NCBI RefSeq assembly: GCF_023264675.1 | Contig: NZ_JAHFVG010000008.1 | Location: 110,394-174,393 of the forward strand | Source of the DNA: Rhodococcus sp. (in: high G+C Gram-positive bacteria) | GTDB lineage: Bacteria > Actinomycetota > Actinomycetes > Mycobacteriales > Mycobacteriaceae | DNA: 64,000 nt | Reading direction: 5' to 3' | Shown: positions 55,656 to 64,000 of the stretch, piece by piece | Position numbering within the stretch: position 1 is the stretch's first letter | How the letters are laid out: each line of letters starts with the position of its first letter | Made by a program: the position numbers and the translations under genes | The notes under the pieces: model-generated | Databases searched by the model: none | The model's input: the letters and a program-made list of their open reading frames with translations, nothing else | What the model was told of the DNA's origin: nothing

Positions 55656-58600
55656 GTGTTCGCCAGATGGGGAGATCTCGTCTACCGCATGCGGTTCACG
55701 GTCATCGGAGTCATGGTGGCCGCCCTTCTGGGCTTCGCAGCATACGGTGCAGACCTGAACGACCACCTGAGCCAGAGCGGCTGGGACGACCCGGGTTCCG
55801 AGTCGGCGGCGGCAGCTCGCCTCGCCGATCAGACGTTCGGACGTGACAAGCAGGGCGACGTGATCGTCCTGTACACCGCGCCCGAGGGCAAAACCGTCGA
55901 CGACCCCGACTTCAACGCCAAGGTCACCGACAGCCTGAACTCACTCGTCTCGGATCATCCCCAGCAGATCGAGAAGATCAACGGTACGTACTTCAAGCTC
56001 AACGGCGTGGTCAGTGCGAATGCTCTGGCAACCGAGGATCGTACGCACGCCATCGCGAGTGTCGCCATGCTCGGCGCGAACGACACCGAGCTGACCAACA
56101 ACTTCCAGGCCGTCAAGGACGCCTTCTACATAGATGGTGTCGATGTACAGGTCACCGGTCTCCAAGCGGTGGCGGGTGCGCTGCAGTCGACGATGGCGGG
56201 CGACATCCATCGCATGGAACTCCTCGCCATCCCGGCTGTCGCGGTGTTGCTGTTCTTCATCTTCGGCGGCGTCGTCGCGGCGGCCCTTCCCCTGATCATC
56301 GGTGGCCTGACGGTCGTCGGCGCCAACGGCATCGTGAAGGTGTTCACCAACTTCACCGAGATCAACAGCTTCGTCGCTCCCGTCGTATCCCTGGTCGGCC
56401 TCGGTCTCGCCATCGACTACGGGCTCTTCATCGTGTCCAGATTCCGTGAAGAACTCGGCGACGGGTACACACCACGGCAGGCCGTGCGGCGTTCCGTGAT
56501 GACCGCAGGACGCACCGTCGTCTTCTCGGCGACGATGATCGTCGCCAGCCTCGGCGGACTCCTGCTCTTCCCCCAGGGCTTTCTCAAGTCGGTCGCCTAC
56601 GGCTCGATCGCCACGGTCGCCCTGGCCGCGCTGACGGCAATCACGATCCTCCCCGCGATGCTGGCAGTCCTCGGCACCCGAGTCGACGCCCTCGGCCTGA
56701 AGTTCATGCGCAAGACCAAGTCGTCCGAGGAAATCGAGAACGGCATGTGGGGCAAGCTGACCCGGTGGGTCATGCACAACCCGCTCAAGGTCGTCATCCC
56801 GATCGTGCTCGGTCTCGTGCTGTTGACGCTTCCGGTCGGCAACATCAAGTTCGGCGGCATCAACGAGACGTACCTTCCGCCCGACAACGTCACCCGCCAG
56901 GCCCAGAACGAGTTCGACGAACTCTTCCCCGGCCAGCGCACCGAGCCGATCAAGCTCGTGGTGGAGAACGCTCAGGGCGCCAACCTCGCCGCGATCACGA
57001 GCCAGGCGAACGGCGCTCCCGGCCTCATCGAGAAGTTCACTCCCAACGGAGCGAGCAAAGACGGCGTCATCGTCTTCAAGGCCGGTCTGATCGACCGAAA
57101 CGACTCCAAACCCGCGATCGACTACCTGCGCAGCATCGACGTGCCCGAGGGTTCGACGGTGATGGTGACGGGAACCCCGGTGATCGAGCAGGACTCCATC
57201 AGCGCGCTGATCGACAATCTGCCGCTCATGGCGATTCTCGTCGTGTTCATCGTGACGCTGCTGATGTTCTTGACCTTCGGATCGTTGGTGTTGCCGATCA
57301 AGGCCGTCCTGATGACGACGCTCGGGCTCGGCGCGACGATGGGCATCCTGACGTGGATCTTCATCGACGGCAACGGCGCAAGTTTCATGAATTTCACTCC
57401 AGGGCCGATCATGGCGCCTGTCCTGGTGCTGATCATCTCCATCGTGTTCGGGTTGTCGACCGACTACGAAGTGTTCCTGCTCTCCCGGATGGTCGAAGCG
57501 CGGGAGAAGGGCGCCAGTACCAGCGAAGCCATTCGTATCGGAACCTCGCATACCGGGCGGATCATCACCGCGGCTGCCCTCATTCTCATCGTCGTGACCG
57601 GCGCATTCGCGTTCTCGGATCTGGTGATGATGAAGTACATCGCCTACGGCATGATCGCGGCCCTGATCATCGACGCCACTCTGATCCGAATGTTCCTCGT
57701 GCCGGCGACGATGAAACTTCTCGGCGACGACTGCTGGTGGGCACCGCAGTGGATGAAGCGGATCCAGCAGAAGCTCGGTCTCGGCGAGACGATCCTCGAA
57801 GACGAACTCATGCCTCTGGACGTGCCCGAACTTGCGATGGCGGGCGCGGTGCCCCTCGTGAAGGGTGCGGCGCCGCATCTCGCTCCTCAGCAGCGTCCCG
57901 CGCCGCGGCGCGACGAGCCTCTCACCGAGCCGATCCCGGTGGTCGCGCCCGTCGGTTCCGGTCCGATCCGTGCCACCCACACGGCCAAGGAAGACGAGCG
58001 TCGATCGGCAACGGGCAAGCCTGCGCACGCCCCGAACGACGAGCAGCCGATACCCGAGGTTCGACGCCACGTTCCGCCTCCTCCGGCCGAGGAACCCAAG
58101 CCCGTCGTTCCTCCGGCGCCGAAGCCGCGTGAGGTTACGCCGATCAACGGAACGAACGGCACGCACGTCGGAGCCCCGGATCCCCGGTCCATCGAGAGTT
58201 GGTTGGCCGATCTGCGTGCGCCGGCCGACAAGCCGCGGAGTGAGCCGGTCCGCTCGGACACTCAGCGCGCCGATGCGCGCGGTCCAGAGCAGAAAGCAAC
58301 CGAGAGGACTCCGGAGGAGAAAGCAGCCGACCGGGCTGCCGAAGAGAAGGCAGCAGGCAAGAAAGCCGCGGCCGACCGCTTCTTCGGAGATCGGTCCGCC
58401 GACCGATCCCACGACGACGCAGCGTCCAACGGAGCACCGGCGTCCAACGGAGCATCGGCGTCCAACGGAGCATCGGCCTATGCGGGGTACTACGCACCTG
58501 GCCGCAGCAACGGCTCCAACGGCAACGGCTCCAACGGCAACGGGTCCAACGGCAACGGCTCCAACGGCAGTTCGAGCTACGGCACCGGTGCGGACTCCAA

Positions 58601-59096
58601 CGGATCCCCGACCAGCTACGGCCAGCGCGCCAATACCGGCGGCATCCGTGGCTACTCCTCGCAGATCAACGGCACACCCACCGGCGGCAGCAGGTCCGAC
58701 GGCGGCGCATCCAACGGCTCCAACGGCAACGGGTCCAACGGCAACGGCTCGAACGGCTCCAACGGGTCCAACGGCAGTAGTGCCAACGGGTCCACCGGAA
58801 GCGGCGCCACCCGACCGGAGGCGCCGTCCAACGGCCAACGCACCCCGAGCGCTCCGCGCGCGCGTTACGACATCACCACCAGAAACGCACCGCGCACCCC
58901 GGAGCCGACTCCTCCCGAGCAGCACTCCCCCACACCCGACCCGGCGTCCAGCGACACACCGACGCCGCGTTCGGCCCGCCGTGGAAATCCGTCCGACAAC
59001 GGCGACGTCGACCCGGACAGTGGTCGTCACCGCGGCGGAGACGGCCGTCAGGCATTGAGCGTCAGCGAATTGCTCGCGCGGGAGAAACGGAAATAG
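55656..59096 (+). CDS. mmpL3: RND transporter, MmpL3-type mycolate (TMM) flippase
   Basis: 1146 residues from GTG 55656. Two RND halves with twelve helices; proton-relay Asp-Tyr pairs appear in LGLAIDYGLFIVSRFREEL (D about 254) and VFGLSTDYEVFLLSRMVEA (D about 603). After the membrane domain (about residue 740) a ~400-residue disordered tail has Pro/Glu/Arg stretches and Ser-Asn-Gly repeats. MmpL3 exports trehalose monomycolate for outer-membrane building. It matches Rv0206c but has a longer tail. Coupled to the NYN gene. Confidence 0.92.
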   Translation: MFARWGDLVYRMRFTVIGVMVAALLGFAAYGADLNDHLSQSGWDDPGSESAAAARLADQTFGRDKQGDVIVLYTAPEGKTVDDPDFNAKVTDSLNSLVSDHPQQIEKINGTYFKLNGVVSANALATEDRTHAIASVAMLGANDTELTNNFQAVKDAFYIDGVDVQVTGLQAVAGALQSTMAGDIHRMELLAIPAVAVLLFFIFGGVVAAALPLIIGGLTVVGANGIVKVFTNFTEINSFVAPVVSLVGLGLAIDYGLFIVSRFREELGDGYTPRQAVRRSVMTAGRTVVFSATMIVASLGGLLLFPQGFLKSVAYGSIATVALAALTAITILPAMLAVLGTRVDALGLKFMRKTKSSEEIENGMWGKLTRWVMHNPLKVVIPIVLGLVLLTLPVGNIKFGGINETYLPPDNVTRQAQNEFDELFPGQRTEPIKLVVENAQGANLAAITSQANGAPGLIEKFTPNGASKDGVIVFKAGLIDRNDSKPAIDYLRSIDVPEGSTVMVTGTPVIEQDSISALIDNLPLMAILVVFIVTLLMFLTFGSLVLPIKAVLMTTLGLGATMGILTWIFIDGNGASFMNFTPGPIMAPVLVLIISIVFGLSTDYEVFLLSRMVEAREKGASTSEAIRIGTSHTGRIITAAALILIVVTGAFAFSDLVMMKYIAYGMIAALIIDATLIRMFLVPATMKLLGDDCWWAPQWMKRIQQKLGLGETILEDELMPLDVPELAMAGAVPLVKGAAPHLAPQQRPAPRRDEPLTEPIPVVAPVGSGPIRATHTAKEDERRSATGKPAHAPNDEQPIPEVRRHVPPPPAEEPKPVVPPAPKPREVTPINGTNGTHVGAPDPRSIESWLADLRAPADKPRSEPVRSDTQRADARGPEQKATERTPEEKAADRAAEEKAAGKKAAADRFFGDRSADRSHDDAASNGAPASNGASASNGASAYAGYYAPGRSNGSNGNGSNGNGSNGNGSNGSSSYGTGADSNGSPTSYGQRANTGGIRGYSSQINGTPTGGSRSDGGASNGSNGNGSNGNGSNGSNGSNGSSANGSTGSGATRPEAPSNGQRTPSAPRARYDITTRNAPRTPEPTPPEQHSPTPDPASSDTPTPRSARRGNPSDNGDVDPDSGRHRGGDGRQALSVSELLAREKRK
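58430..58800 (+). repeat. Low-complexity Asn-Gly-Ser coding repeats in the mmpL3 tail
   Basis: Repeated GGCTCCAACGGCAACGG-type hexa- and nonanucleotides encode Ser-Asn-Gly and Gly-Ser-Asn runs, an intrinsically disordered, hydrophilic stretch likely to vary in length. Confidence 0.85.
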
Positions 59097-59106
59097 TCGC
59101 GCGAAG

Positions 59107-59140
59107 AAAGGCCAGCTCGATAGCCGTCGAGCTGGCCTTT
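59107..59140 (+). terminator. Rho-independent terminator between the mmpL genes
   Basis: AAAGGCCAGCTCGA pairs perfectly with TCGAGCTGGCCTTT around TAGCCG, then TTCG. The stop of mmpL3 is 11 bp before, so the two mmpL genes are probably separate transcripts. Confidence 0.88.
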
Positions 59141-59318
59141 TCGTGTATCGGCAGCACTGTCCACCCCAACCGTTGTCCCATGTCACAGCCGAGAGTTGGA
59201 ACGTGGCATCCTCACCGCCCGTTGGCTAGAGGACTGTGGCAGTCTCCACAAGCGGAACGAGATCCACAGTTCAAATAAAACCCCGCGTACTACCACCGAC
59301 ATCAAGGAGCCGCTAAGA

Positions 59319-61478
59319 GTGTTCGCCGCATGGGGAGACACAGTCCATCGTTGGCGCTACACGGTTCTGGGGGTGATGGTCGCCGGCCTTCTGGCCATGG
59401 CTGCCTACGGAGTCGGCTTCGAGGATCACCTCAGCCAGGGCGGGTTCGACGATCCTGGTTCGGAGTCGGTGAAGGCAGCCGCTCTCGCCGACGAGACGTT
59501 CGGACGTGATGCCGAGGGCGACGTGATCGTCCTCTACACCGCCCCCGAAGGTAAAACCGTCGACGATCCGGACTTCACCGCATCCGTCACCGACAGCCTG
59601 AACACGCTCGTCGCCGCCCATCCCGACCAGATCGCCAAGATCAACGGCACCTACTTCCAGGTCGACGGCGTTGTCCGCGCCGCGGCATTGGCGACGCAGG
59701 ACAAGCAACACGCGATCGCGAGTATCGCGATCGTCGGCGACAACGACACCGAGCTGACCAACAACTTCCAGGACGTCAAGGACGTCTTCTACATTCCCGA
59801 CATCGACAGGCAGGGCGGCGACGTCCAGGTAGCCGGTTTGCAGGCAGTAGCGGGAGCGCTGCAGTCGACGATGTCCGACGACATCCACCGCATGGAGATT
59901 CTGGCGATTCCCGCGGTCGCAGTGCTGCTGTTCTTCGTGTTCGGCGGCGTGGTCGCCGCCGCGCTTCCGCTGATCGTCGGCGGCCTGACGGTGGTCGGCG
60001 CGAACGGGATCGTGCGCATCTTCACCGACTTCACCGAGGTGAACACCTTCGTCGCGCCCGTCGTATCCATGGTCGGCCTCGGCTTGGCCATCGACTACGG
60101 GTTGTTCATCGTCTCCAGATTCCGCGAGGAGCTAGGCGACGGCCGTGAGGTGAAGGACGCCGTCCGACGCACCGTCATGACTGCGGGAAGGACCGTCACG
60201 TTCTCGGCGACGATGATCGTCGCGAGCCTCGGTGGCCTGCTGCTGTTCCCGCACGGCTTCCTCAAATCGGTCGCCTACGGCTCGATCGCGACGGTTGCCC
60301 TTGCTGCTCTGACGGCCGTCACCGTGCTCCCGGCGATCCTGGCCATCCTCGGCAGACGAGTCGACGCATGGGGCTTCAAGTTCATGCGCAAGACCCGATC
60401 GTCGGAGGAGATCGAGAACGGGATGTGGGGCAAGCTGACTCGCTGGGTGATGCGTCGACCGATCAAGGTTGCCGTCGCCATCGTCCTGGGCCTGCTGGTG
60501 CTCACCATTCCCGTCGGGAAGATCGAGTTCGGCGGCATCAACGAGACCTACCTGCCACCCGACAATCCGACTCGCGTGGCGCAGACCGAGTTCGACCAAC
60601 TGTTCCCCGGCCAACGCACCGAGCCGCTGAAACTGGTCATCTCCGGGGCGGAGGGATCCTCGCTCGGCCAGATCACCAAGCAGGCGAACGAAGCGCCCGG
60701 GCTGGTGGAGAAGTTCACTCCCGCGGGAGCGAGCAAGGACGGAATCATCGTCTTCAAGGCGGGACTGACCGACCGGAACGAGTCCTCGGACGCCATCGAC
60801 TACCTTCGGGCCATCGACGTTCCCGACGGAGCAACGGTCGAGATAACCGGAACGCCTGCAATCGAATACGACTCCATCCAAGCGCTGGAGGACCGGTTGC
60901 CATTGACCGCGCTTCTCGTCGTGCTCGTCGTGACGTTGTTGATGTTCCTGACATTCGGTTCGCTGGTACTACCGATCAAGGCCGTGCTGATGACGGCTCT
61001 CGGCCTCGGCGCGACGATGGGAATCCTGACGTGGATCTTCATCGACGGCCACGGGGCGGGGTTCATGAACTTCACCCCAGGACCGATCATGGCGATGATC
61101 CTGCTGTTGATCGGTGCCATCGTGTTCGGATTGTCCACGGACTACGAGGTTTTCCTTCTCTCGCGCATGGTCGAGGCGAGAGAGAAGGGAGCCAGTACGA
61201 CGGAAGCCATTCAGATCGGGACGGCGCACTCCGGGCGAATCATCACTGCTGCGGCCTTGATACTCATCGTTGTCACCGGGTCGTTCGCGTTCTCGGATCT
61301 GGTGATGATGAAGTACATCGCCTACGGCATGATCGCTGCGCTCATCATCGATGCGACCGTCATCCGCATGTTCCTGGTGCCGTCGATCATGAAACTTCTC
61401 GGCGACGCCAGCTGGTGGGCTCCGAAGTGGATGAAGCGAATTCAGCAGAAGCTCGGTCTGGGCGAGACGTTCCTCTGA
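59319..61478 (+). CDS. MmpL3 paralogue, core RND transporter without tail
   Basis: 719 residues from GTG 59319, AAGGAG ten bases before. Aligns along its whole length with the first MmpL3 (HLSQGGFDDPGSESVKAA, IDYGLFIVSRFREELGDG, STDYEVFLLSRMVEAREKGA), so a tandem duplication. Both Asp-Tyr relays are kept. It ends right after the last helix (RIQQKLGLGETFL), lacking the 400-residue tail. A functional split of mycolate or other lipid substrates between the two is possible. Confidence 0.92.
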   Translation: MFAAWGDTVHRWRYTVLGVMVAGLLAMAAYGVGFEDHLSQGGFDDPGSESVKAAALADETFGRDAEGDVIVLYTAPEGKTVDDPDFTASVTDSLNTLVAAHPDQIAKINGTYFQVDGVVRAAALATQDKQHAIASIAIVGDNDTELTNNFQDVKDVFYIPDIDRQGGDVQVAGLQAVAGALQSTMSDDIHRMEILAIPAVAVLLFFVFGGVVAAALPLIVGGLTVVGANGIVRIFTDFTEVNTFVAPVVSMVGLGLAIDYGLFIVSRFREELGDGREVKDAVRRTVMTAGRTVTFSATMIVASLGGLLLFPHGFLKSVAYGSIATVALAALTAVTVLPAILAILGRRVDAWGFKFMRKTRSSEEIENGMWGKLTRWVMRRPIKVAVAIVLGLLVLTIPVGKIEFGGINETYLPPDNPTRVAQTEFDQLFPGQRTEPLKLVISGAEGSSLGQITKQANEAPGLVEKFTPAGASKDGIIVFKAGLTDRNESSDAIDYLRAIDVPDGATVEITGTPAIEYDSIQALEDRLPLTALLVVLVVTLLMFLTFGSLVLPIKAVLMTALGLGATMGILTWIFIDGHGAGFMNFTPGPIMAMILLLIGAIVFGLSTDYEVFLLSRMVEAREKGASTTEAIQIGTAHSGRIITAAALILIVVTGSFAFSDLVMMKYIAYGMIAALIIDATVIRMFLVPSIMKLLGDASWWAPKWMKRIQQKLGLGETFL

Positions 61479-61495
61479 CCGATCCCACGATGCCG

Positions 61496-61537
61496 ATCGT
61501 CCCCACGCAAACGCACGTGCGTTTGCGTGGGGACGAT
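61496..61537. terminator. 42-bp perfect palindrome, CACGTG family, bidirectional terminator
   Basis: The palindrome extends from 61496 to 61537; its core is GCAAACGCACGTGCGTTTGC, with outer CCCC/GGGG and ATCGT/ACGAT arms. It lies 17 bp after the mmpL stop and 11 bp before the stop of the convergent gene. Confidence 0.85.
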
Positions 61538-61548
61538 GAGGGACGGAG

Positions 61549-63396
61549 TCAGACGCTCTCGGGCTGATCGGCACGATCGGCGAACACCTTCGCATATCGG
61601 GTACCACCGAAGAGCAGAAGCAGTCCGACGACGATGAATGCGCCGACGCGGAACAGCCCGTCGAGTGCGACCAGGTCGAAGAGAAACAGCTTCGCCACCG
61701 CGGCCGCGGTGAGCGACAGTCCCGCCAACAATGCTGGGTGAGCATATGTTTCGCTGCGCAGTCCGATCACCAGCAGTGCGATCGCGGCGGCCATCCATTC
61801 GATCGTTGCCGCGCAGTGGCCTGCGATGAATCCGGTATCGCCGCCGATCGCCGCCACTCCGAGAGCGACCGTCGCCGAAGTCAGTGCGTACAGCGACACC
61901 GCGCCTGCCGCGATCCACGACTGCAGGTTCTTGGTCGCGATGGACAGATCGGCGGCGACGAGCACCATGGCCACGGCGATCCCGCTCAACAGAATTCCGG
62001 CGATCACCACACCGAATTGCCCGACGGCATAGTCGGATCGAGTCAACGCCTCGGGCGGCGACACGGCAGCGAAGCCGAGCGCACCGACCGCGGCGAACGA
62101 CGCGCCGACCCAGAACGCGATCTTCGAAGTCATCTGTCGAGCCGCAGCGATCATCGCCGCTGCCACGATCAATACAGCGAGTGGACGCAGTTCGGTGGAC
62201 GTCGGAACGAGAACAGCCTGCACCAGTGCGAGAGAGCCGATGGCTGCCAGTACGGCCCGGGCATGCGTCGGCAACGCGGTGACCGCCGCGAGCGTCACCG
62301 CGCAGACGATCGCAACGGATGCTTCGACGAGACTGTGGGTCCACCGCTCGAAGAGGGCGCCCACCAGCAGTACCGGAACGGAACCTGCAGCGAGCATCAC
62401 CGTGGCCATGAGGTCGTCGGCCTTGCGACGCAGCAGTTCTGCCGAGCTCCCGATTGCGAAGGCTCCGACGACGGCGCAGACGACGAGCAGTTTCACCGCG
62501 TCGGCGCTCGTCACGCCGACCGAACTTGCCATGGCGATGCCGGCGAGGGTGACGACGACGATCGGCAGTGTGCGAGCCACATTGAGCAACGGCCAGTCTC
62601 GGCCGAGCTGCGCCGGGAAGCTCGCGATGAAGGTTGCAGTGAAGAATGCGATGAGCGAGAGAGTAATTCCGCCAGTGACGACCGGTGCACACACGGCAAC
62701 CCCGGCGAGGATCAGCGCAGCCATCGGCTGTGAACGCCACGAGACAGCGAGGGCGACACCGGCAGCGGTGATTCCGAAGGCTGCGATCAGCCCGATCACG
62801 GGTTCGAGCCAGTCGTACACCACGGTCACCGCGACGACGTCGAGATACAGTCCTGCAATCCCGGTGGCGGCGATGGCGATTCCGCCGACGCGACCACCCG
62901 AGCGTCCGAAGACCCGCGAACCGATGTAGATCAGTGTCAACGAGAACACTGCCCCGGCGCCGACCCTGAGTTCCGGGCCGAACCATCCGGCTTGCGCGGC
63001 GAGGACGAGCAGCATCACCACGCCGACGAGAGTGACTCCGGCTCCGGCGACCGCGAGCACACGGCTGATGACACCGTCACGCTGCCACCAGGGCTCCTTC
63101 GGGCTCACCGCCACACGCGGCGGCGCAGGCGCATAGGTCCGCGGGGGACCCTGCTGCTGCATGGGAGGCGGCGCCCACTGTTGCCGGGGCTGCGCCGCAG
63201 GGTGCTGGGCAACCGGCTGAGGAGCCGGCTGGGGTGCAACCGGCTGGGGCCGGAACTGCTGCGTCACGACGGGAGAGGTGAGCTGCGCCTGCAGCGATCC
63301 CAGATCGGCCGAGACGCGACGCATTTGCTCGCTCATCGACGCGAACTGGCCTGCGAGACCTGCCACCAAGCGAGGATCGATCCCTGGAGTTGTCAT
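61549..63396 (-). CDS. DUF2339 multi-pass membrane protein
   Basis: 615 residues from ATG 63396; the frame runs further upstream without a better start. Residues 1-40 include a coiled-coil-like SMSEQMRRVSADLGSLQAQL, then a Pro/Gln-rich linker (QPAPQPVAQHPAAQPRQQW) to about 85. The rest is about sixteen to eighteen hydrophobic helices typical of DUF2339. No function is known; length and linker match other actinobacterial members. Converges with the mmpL paralogue. Confidence 0.85.
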   Translation of the reverse strand: MTTPGIDPRLVAGLAGQFASMSEQMRRVSADLGSLQAQLTSPVVTQQFRPQPVAPQPAPQPVAQHPAAQPRQQWAPPPMQQQGPPRTYAPAPPRVAVSPKEPWWQRDGVISRVLAVAGAGVTLVGVVMLLVLAAQAGWFGPELRVGAGAVFSLTLIYIGSRVFGRSGGRVGGIAIAATGIAGLYLDVVAVTVVYDWLEPVIGLIAAFGITAAGVALAVSWRSQPMAALILAGVAVCAPVVTGGITLSLIAFFTATFIASFPAQLGRDWPLLNVARTLPIVVVTLAGIAMASSVGVTSADAVKLLVVCAVVGAFAIGSSAELLRRKADDLMATVMLAAGSVPVLLVGALFERWTHSLVEASVAIVCAVTLAAVTALPTHARAVLAAIGSLALVQAVLVPTSTELRPLAVLIVAAAMIAAARQMTSKIAFWVGASFAAVGALGFAAVSPPEALTRSDYAVGQFGVVIAGILLSGIAVAMVLVAADLSIATKNLQSWIAAGAVSLYALTSATVALGVAAIGGDTGFIAGHCAATIEWMAAAIALLVIGLRSETYAHPALLAGLSLTAAAVAKLFLFDLVALDGLFRVGAFIVVGLLLLFGGTRYAKVFADRADQPESV

Positions 63397-63490
63397 GCAT
63401 CGATACTGGCTTCCGAGCAGCCCGCGGGTCGTGAGTAGAACTACCCGTTCGCGATCGATTGCTACTCGAGATGTCCCGAGTACCGCAGGC

Positions 63491-64000
63491 TCAGCCGCCG
63501 AACATCCTGCGCAGGGAAGTCCCGAGCGGATGCTTGGCGGTGAGCGATCCGAACCGGATCTTTCCGCGCACGACGACATGCAGTGGACCGATGGGCGGGC
63601 CGGTTCGCACCTTGTTGTTCGCACTCCCGCCGACCGTCTCGACGGCGTTGAGATCGACCGTCGCCTCCGGGGGTACGACGAGTGAGATCGTGCTGCAGTA
63701 ATCGTTGACCGTCACCTCGACGACCTGAGTGGACATCACCGCCTGCGTGAAGTCGAGAGTGACGGTCGACATCTTGGACTCGATCGACAGGCTCGGCGGA
63801 ACGTGCCACGGGCCTTTACGTGAGACGGTGGACATCGTTCCCTTGACGAGCTCTCCGCTGCGACGCTCGTTTCCTCCCCGATGCACTTCCGCGTGACCAC
63901 GCGTCTGCACACCGTGCCCCGAGTAGTGCTGCTGGGGCCGGTACTGTTCGGCGATCTGCATGCCCGGCAGGTCGGCGACCACCGAGTTCAGTTCGCCGCG
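63491..64000 (-). CDS. DUF1707 protein, partial (N-terminus beyond window)
   Basis: The frame is open to the window edge (169 residues visible). The visible start RGELNSVVADLP is the end of a DUF1707 (SHOCT-like) domain; most of that domain lies outside. After a His/Gln-rich linker follows a LiaF-like beta domain: MSTVSRKGPWHVPPSLSIES and VMSTQVVEVTVNDYCSTISL. Such proteins are cell-envelope-stress associated. No membrane helix is visible. Confidence 0.82.
   Translation of the reverse strand, partial: RGELNSVVADLPGMQIAEQYRPQQHYSGHGVQTRGHAEVHRGGNERRSGELVKGTMSTVSRKGPWHVPPSLSIESKMSTVTLDFTQAVMSTQVVEVTVNDYCSTISLVVPPEATVDLNAVETVGGSANNKVRTGPPIGPLHVVVRGKIRFGSLTAKHPLGTSLRRMFGG

Noticed and set aside
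57865..59058. Alternate-frame ORFs over the mmpL3 tail
   Set aside because: Low-complexity Thr/Ala/Pro/Arg translations produced by the Asn-Gly-Ser codon repeats.

Overview
The window reads as chromosomal core DNA of a high-GC mycolic-acid actinomycete, most likely Rhodococcus or a close relative. The evidence is lineage-typical cell-envelope genes (two MmpL3-type transporters, the arabinofuranosyltransferase AftD, a DUF3068/PorA-family protein, LpqI), GTP-type PEP carboxykinase, frequent GTG starts and ATGA-type start/stop overlaps. Gene order matches three Mycobacterium tuberculosis blocks as I remember them: Rv0535-Rv0541c, Rv0223c-Rv0244c and Rv0206c-Rv0211. I saw no rRNA, tRNA, CRISPR array, prophage or insertion sequence.

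Layout. 1-5.8 kb (minus): a sulfonate uptake and desulfonation operon, ssuD-C-B-A-A plus an acyl-CoA-dehydrogenase-like flavoenzyme, behind a short Cys-containing leader peptide and facing a divergent zinc-finger regulator. 6.9-7.6 kb: a secreted lipoprotein ending in a strong terminator. 7.6-13.4 kb: a methyltransferase and membrane protein beside a methylthioxylose (MTX) cluster made of methylthioadenosine phosphorylase, sugar epimerase, two GT-A enzymes and a divergent MtxT-like membrane transferase. 13.4-17.3 kb: small regulators, a DUF4180 protein, a secreted DUF4185 protein and a methyltransferase. 17.4-19.3 kb: fadE5. 19.4-24.3 kb: a tandem palindromic repeat array, an AbiEi/endonuclease-like gene, and a flavin cluster of ribBA with two copies of an FMN-reductase/flavin-reductase pair. 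24.5-27.5 kb: an SGNH hydrolase that appears frameshifted and a VanW protein. 28-33.7 kb: fadA2, fabG4, htdX, a TetR regulator and lpqI.

33.8-48.7 kb: a universal stress protein, then an envelope polysaccharide region with a DUF2613 peptide, aftD, an acyltransferase, the DUF3068 protein, a flippase-like protein, a polytopic protein, a GT4 glycosyltransferase and a methyltransferase, followed by a ROK kinase and an aldehyde dehydrogenase. 48.9-55.7 kb: pckA, a small Asp-rich protein, two NTPase-like genes, trmB and a NYN-domain gene. 55.7-61.5 kb: two tandem MmpL3 paralogues. 61.5-64 kb: a DUF2339 membrane protein and a DUF1707 protein cut by the window end.

Themes. Arabinan, LAM and mycolate envelope assembly dominates (aftD, MTX cluster, mmpL3 pair, the Rv0224c-Rv0228-like genes, possibly the DUF4185 protein). 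Flavin chemistry forms a second theme: SsuD needs reduced FMN, no ssuE lies in its operon, and the flavin cluster could supply it. A palindrome-rich set of intergenic repeats, several with a CACGTG core repeated every 50-52 bp, sits mostly at gene 3' ends. A shared operator-like motif before fadE5, fadA2/fabG4 and the TetR gene suggests one small fatty-acid regulon.
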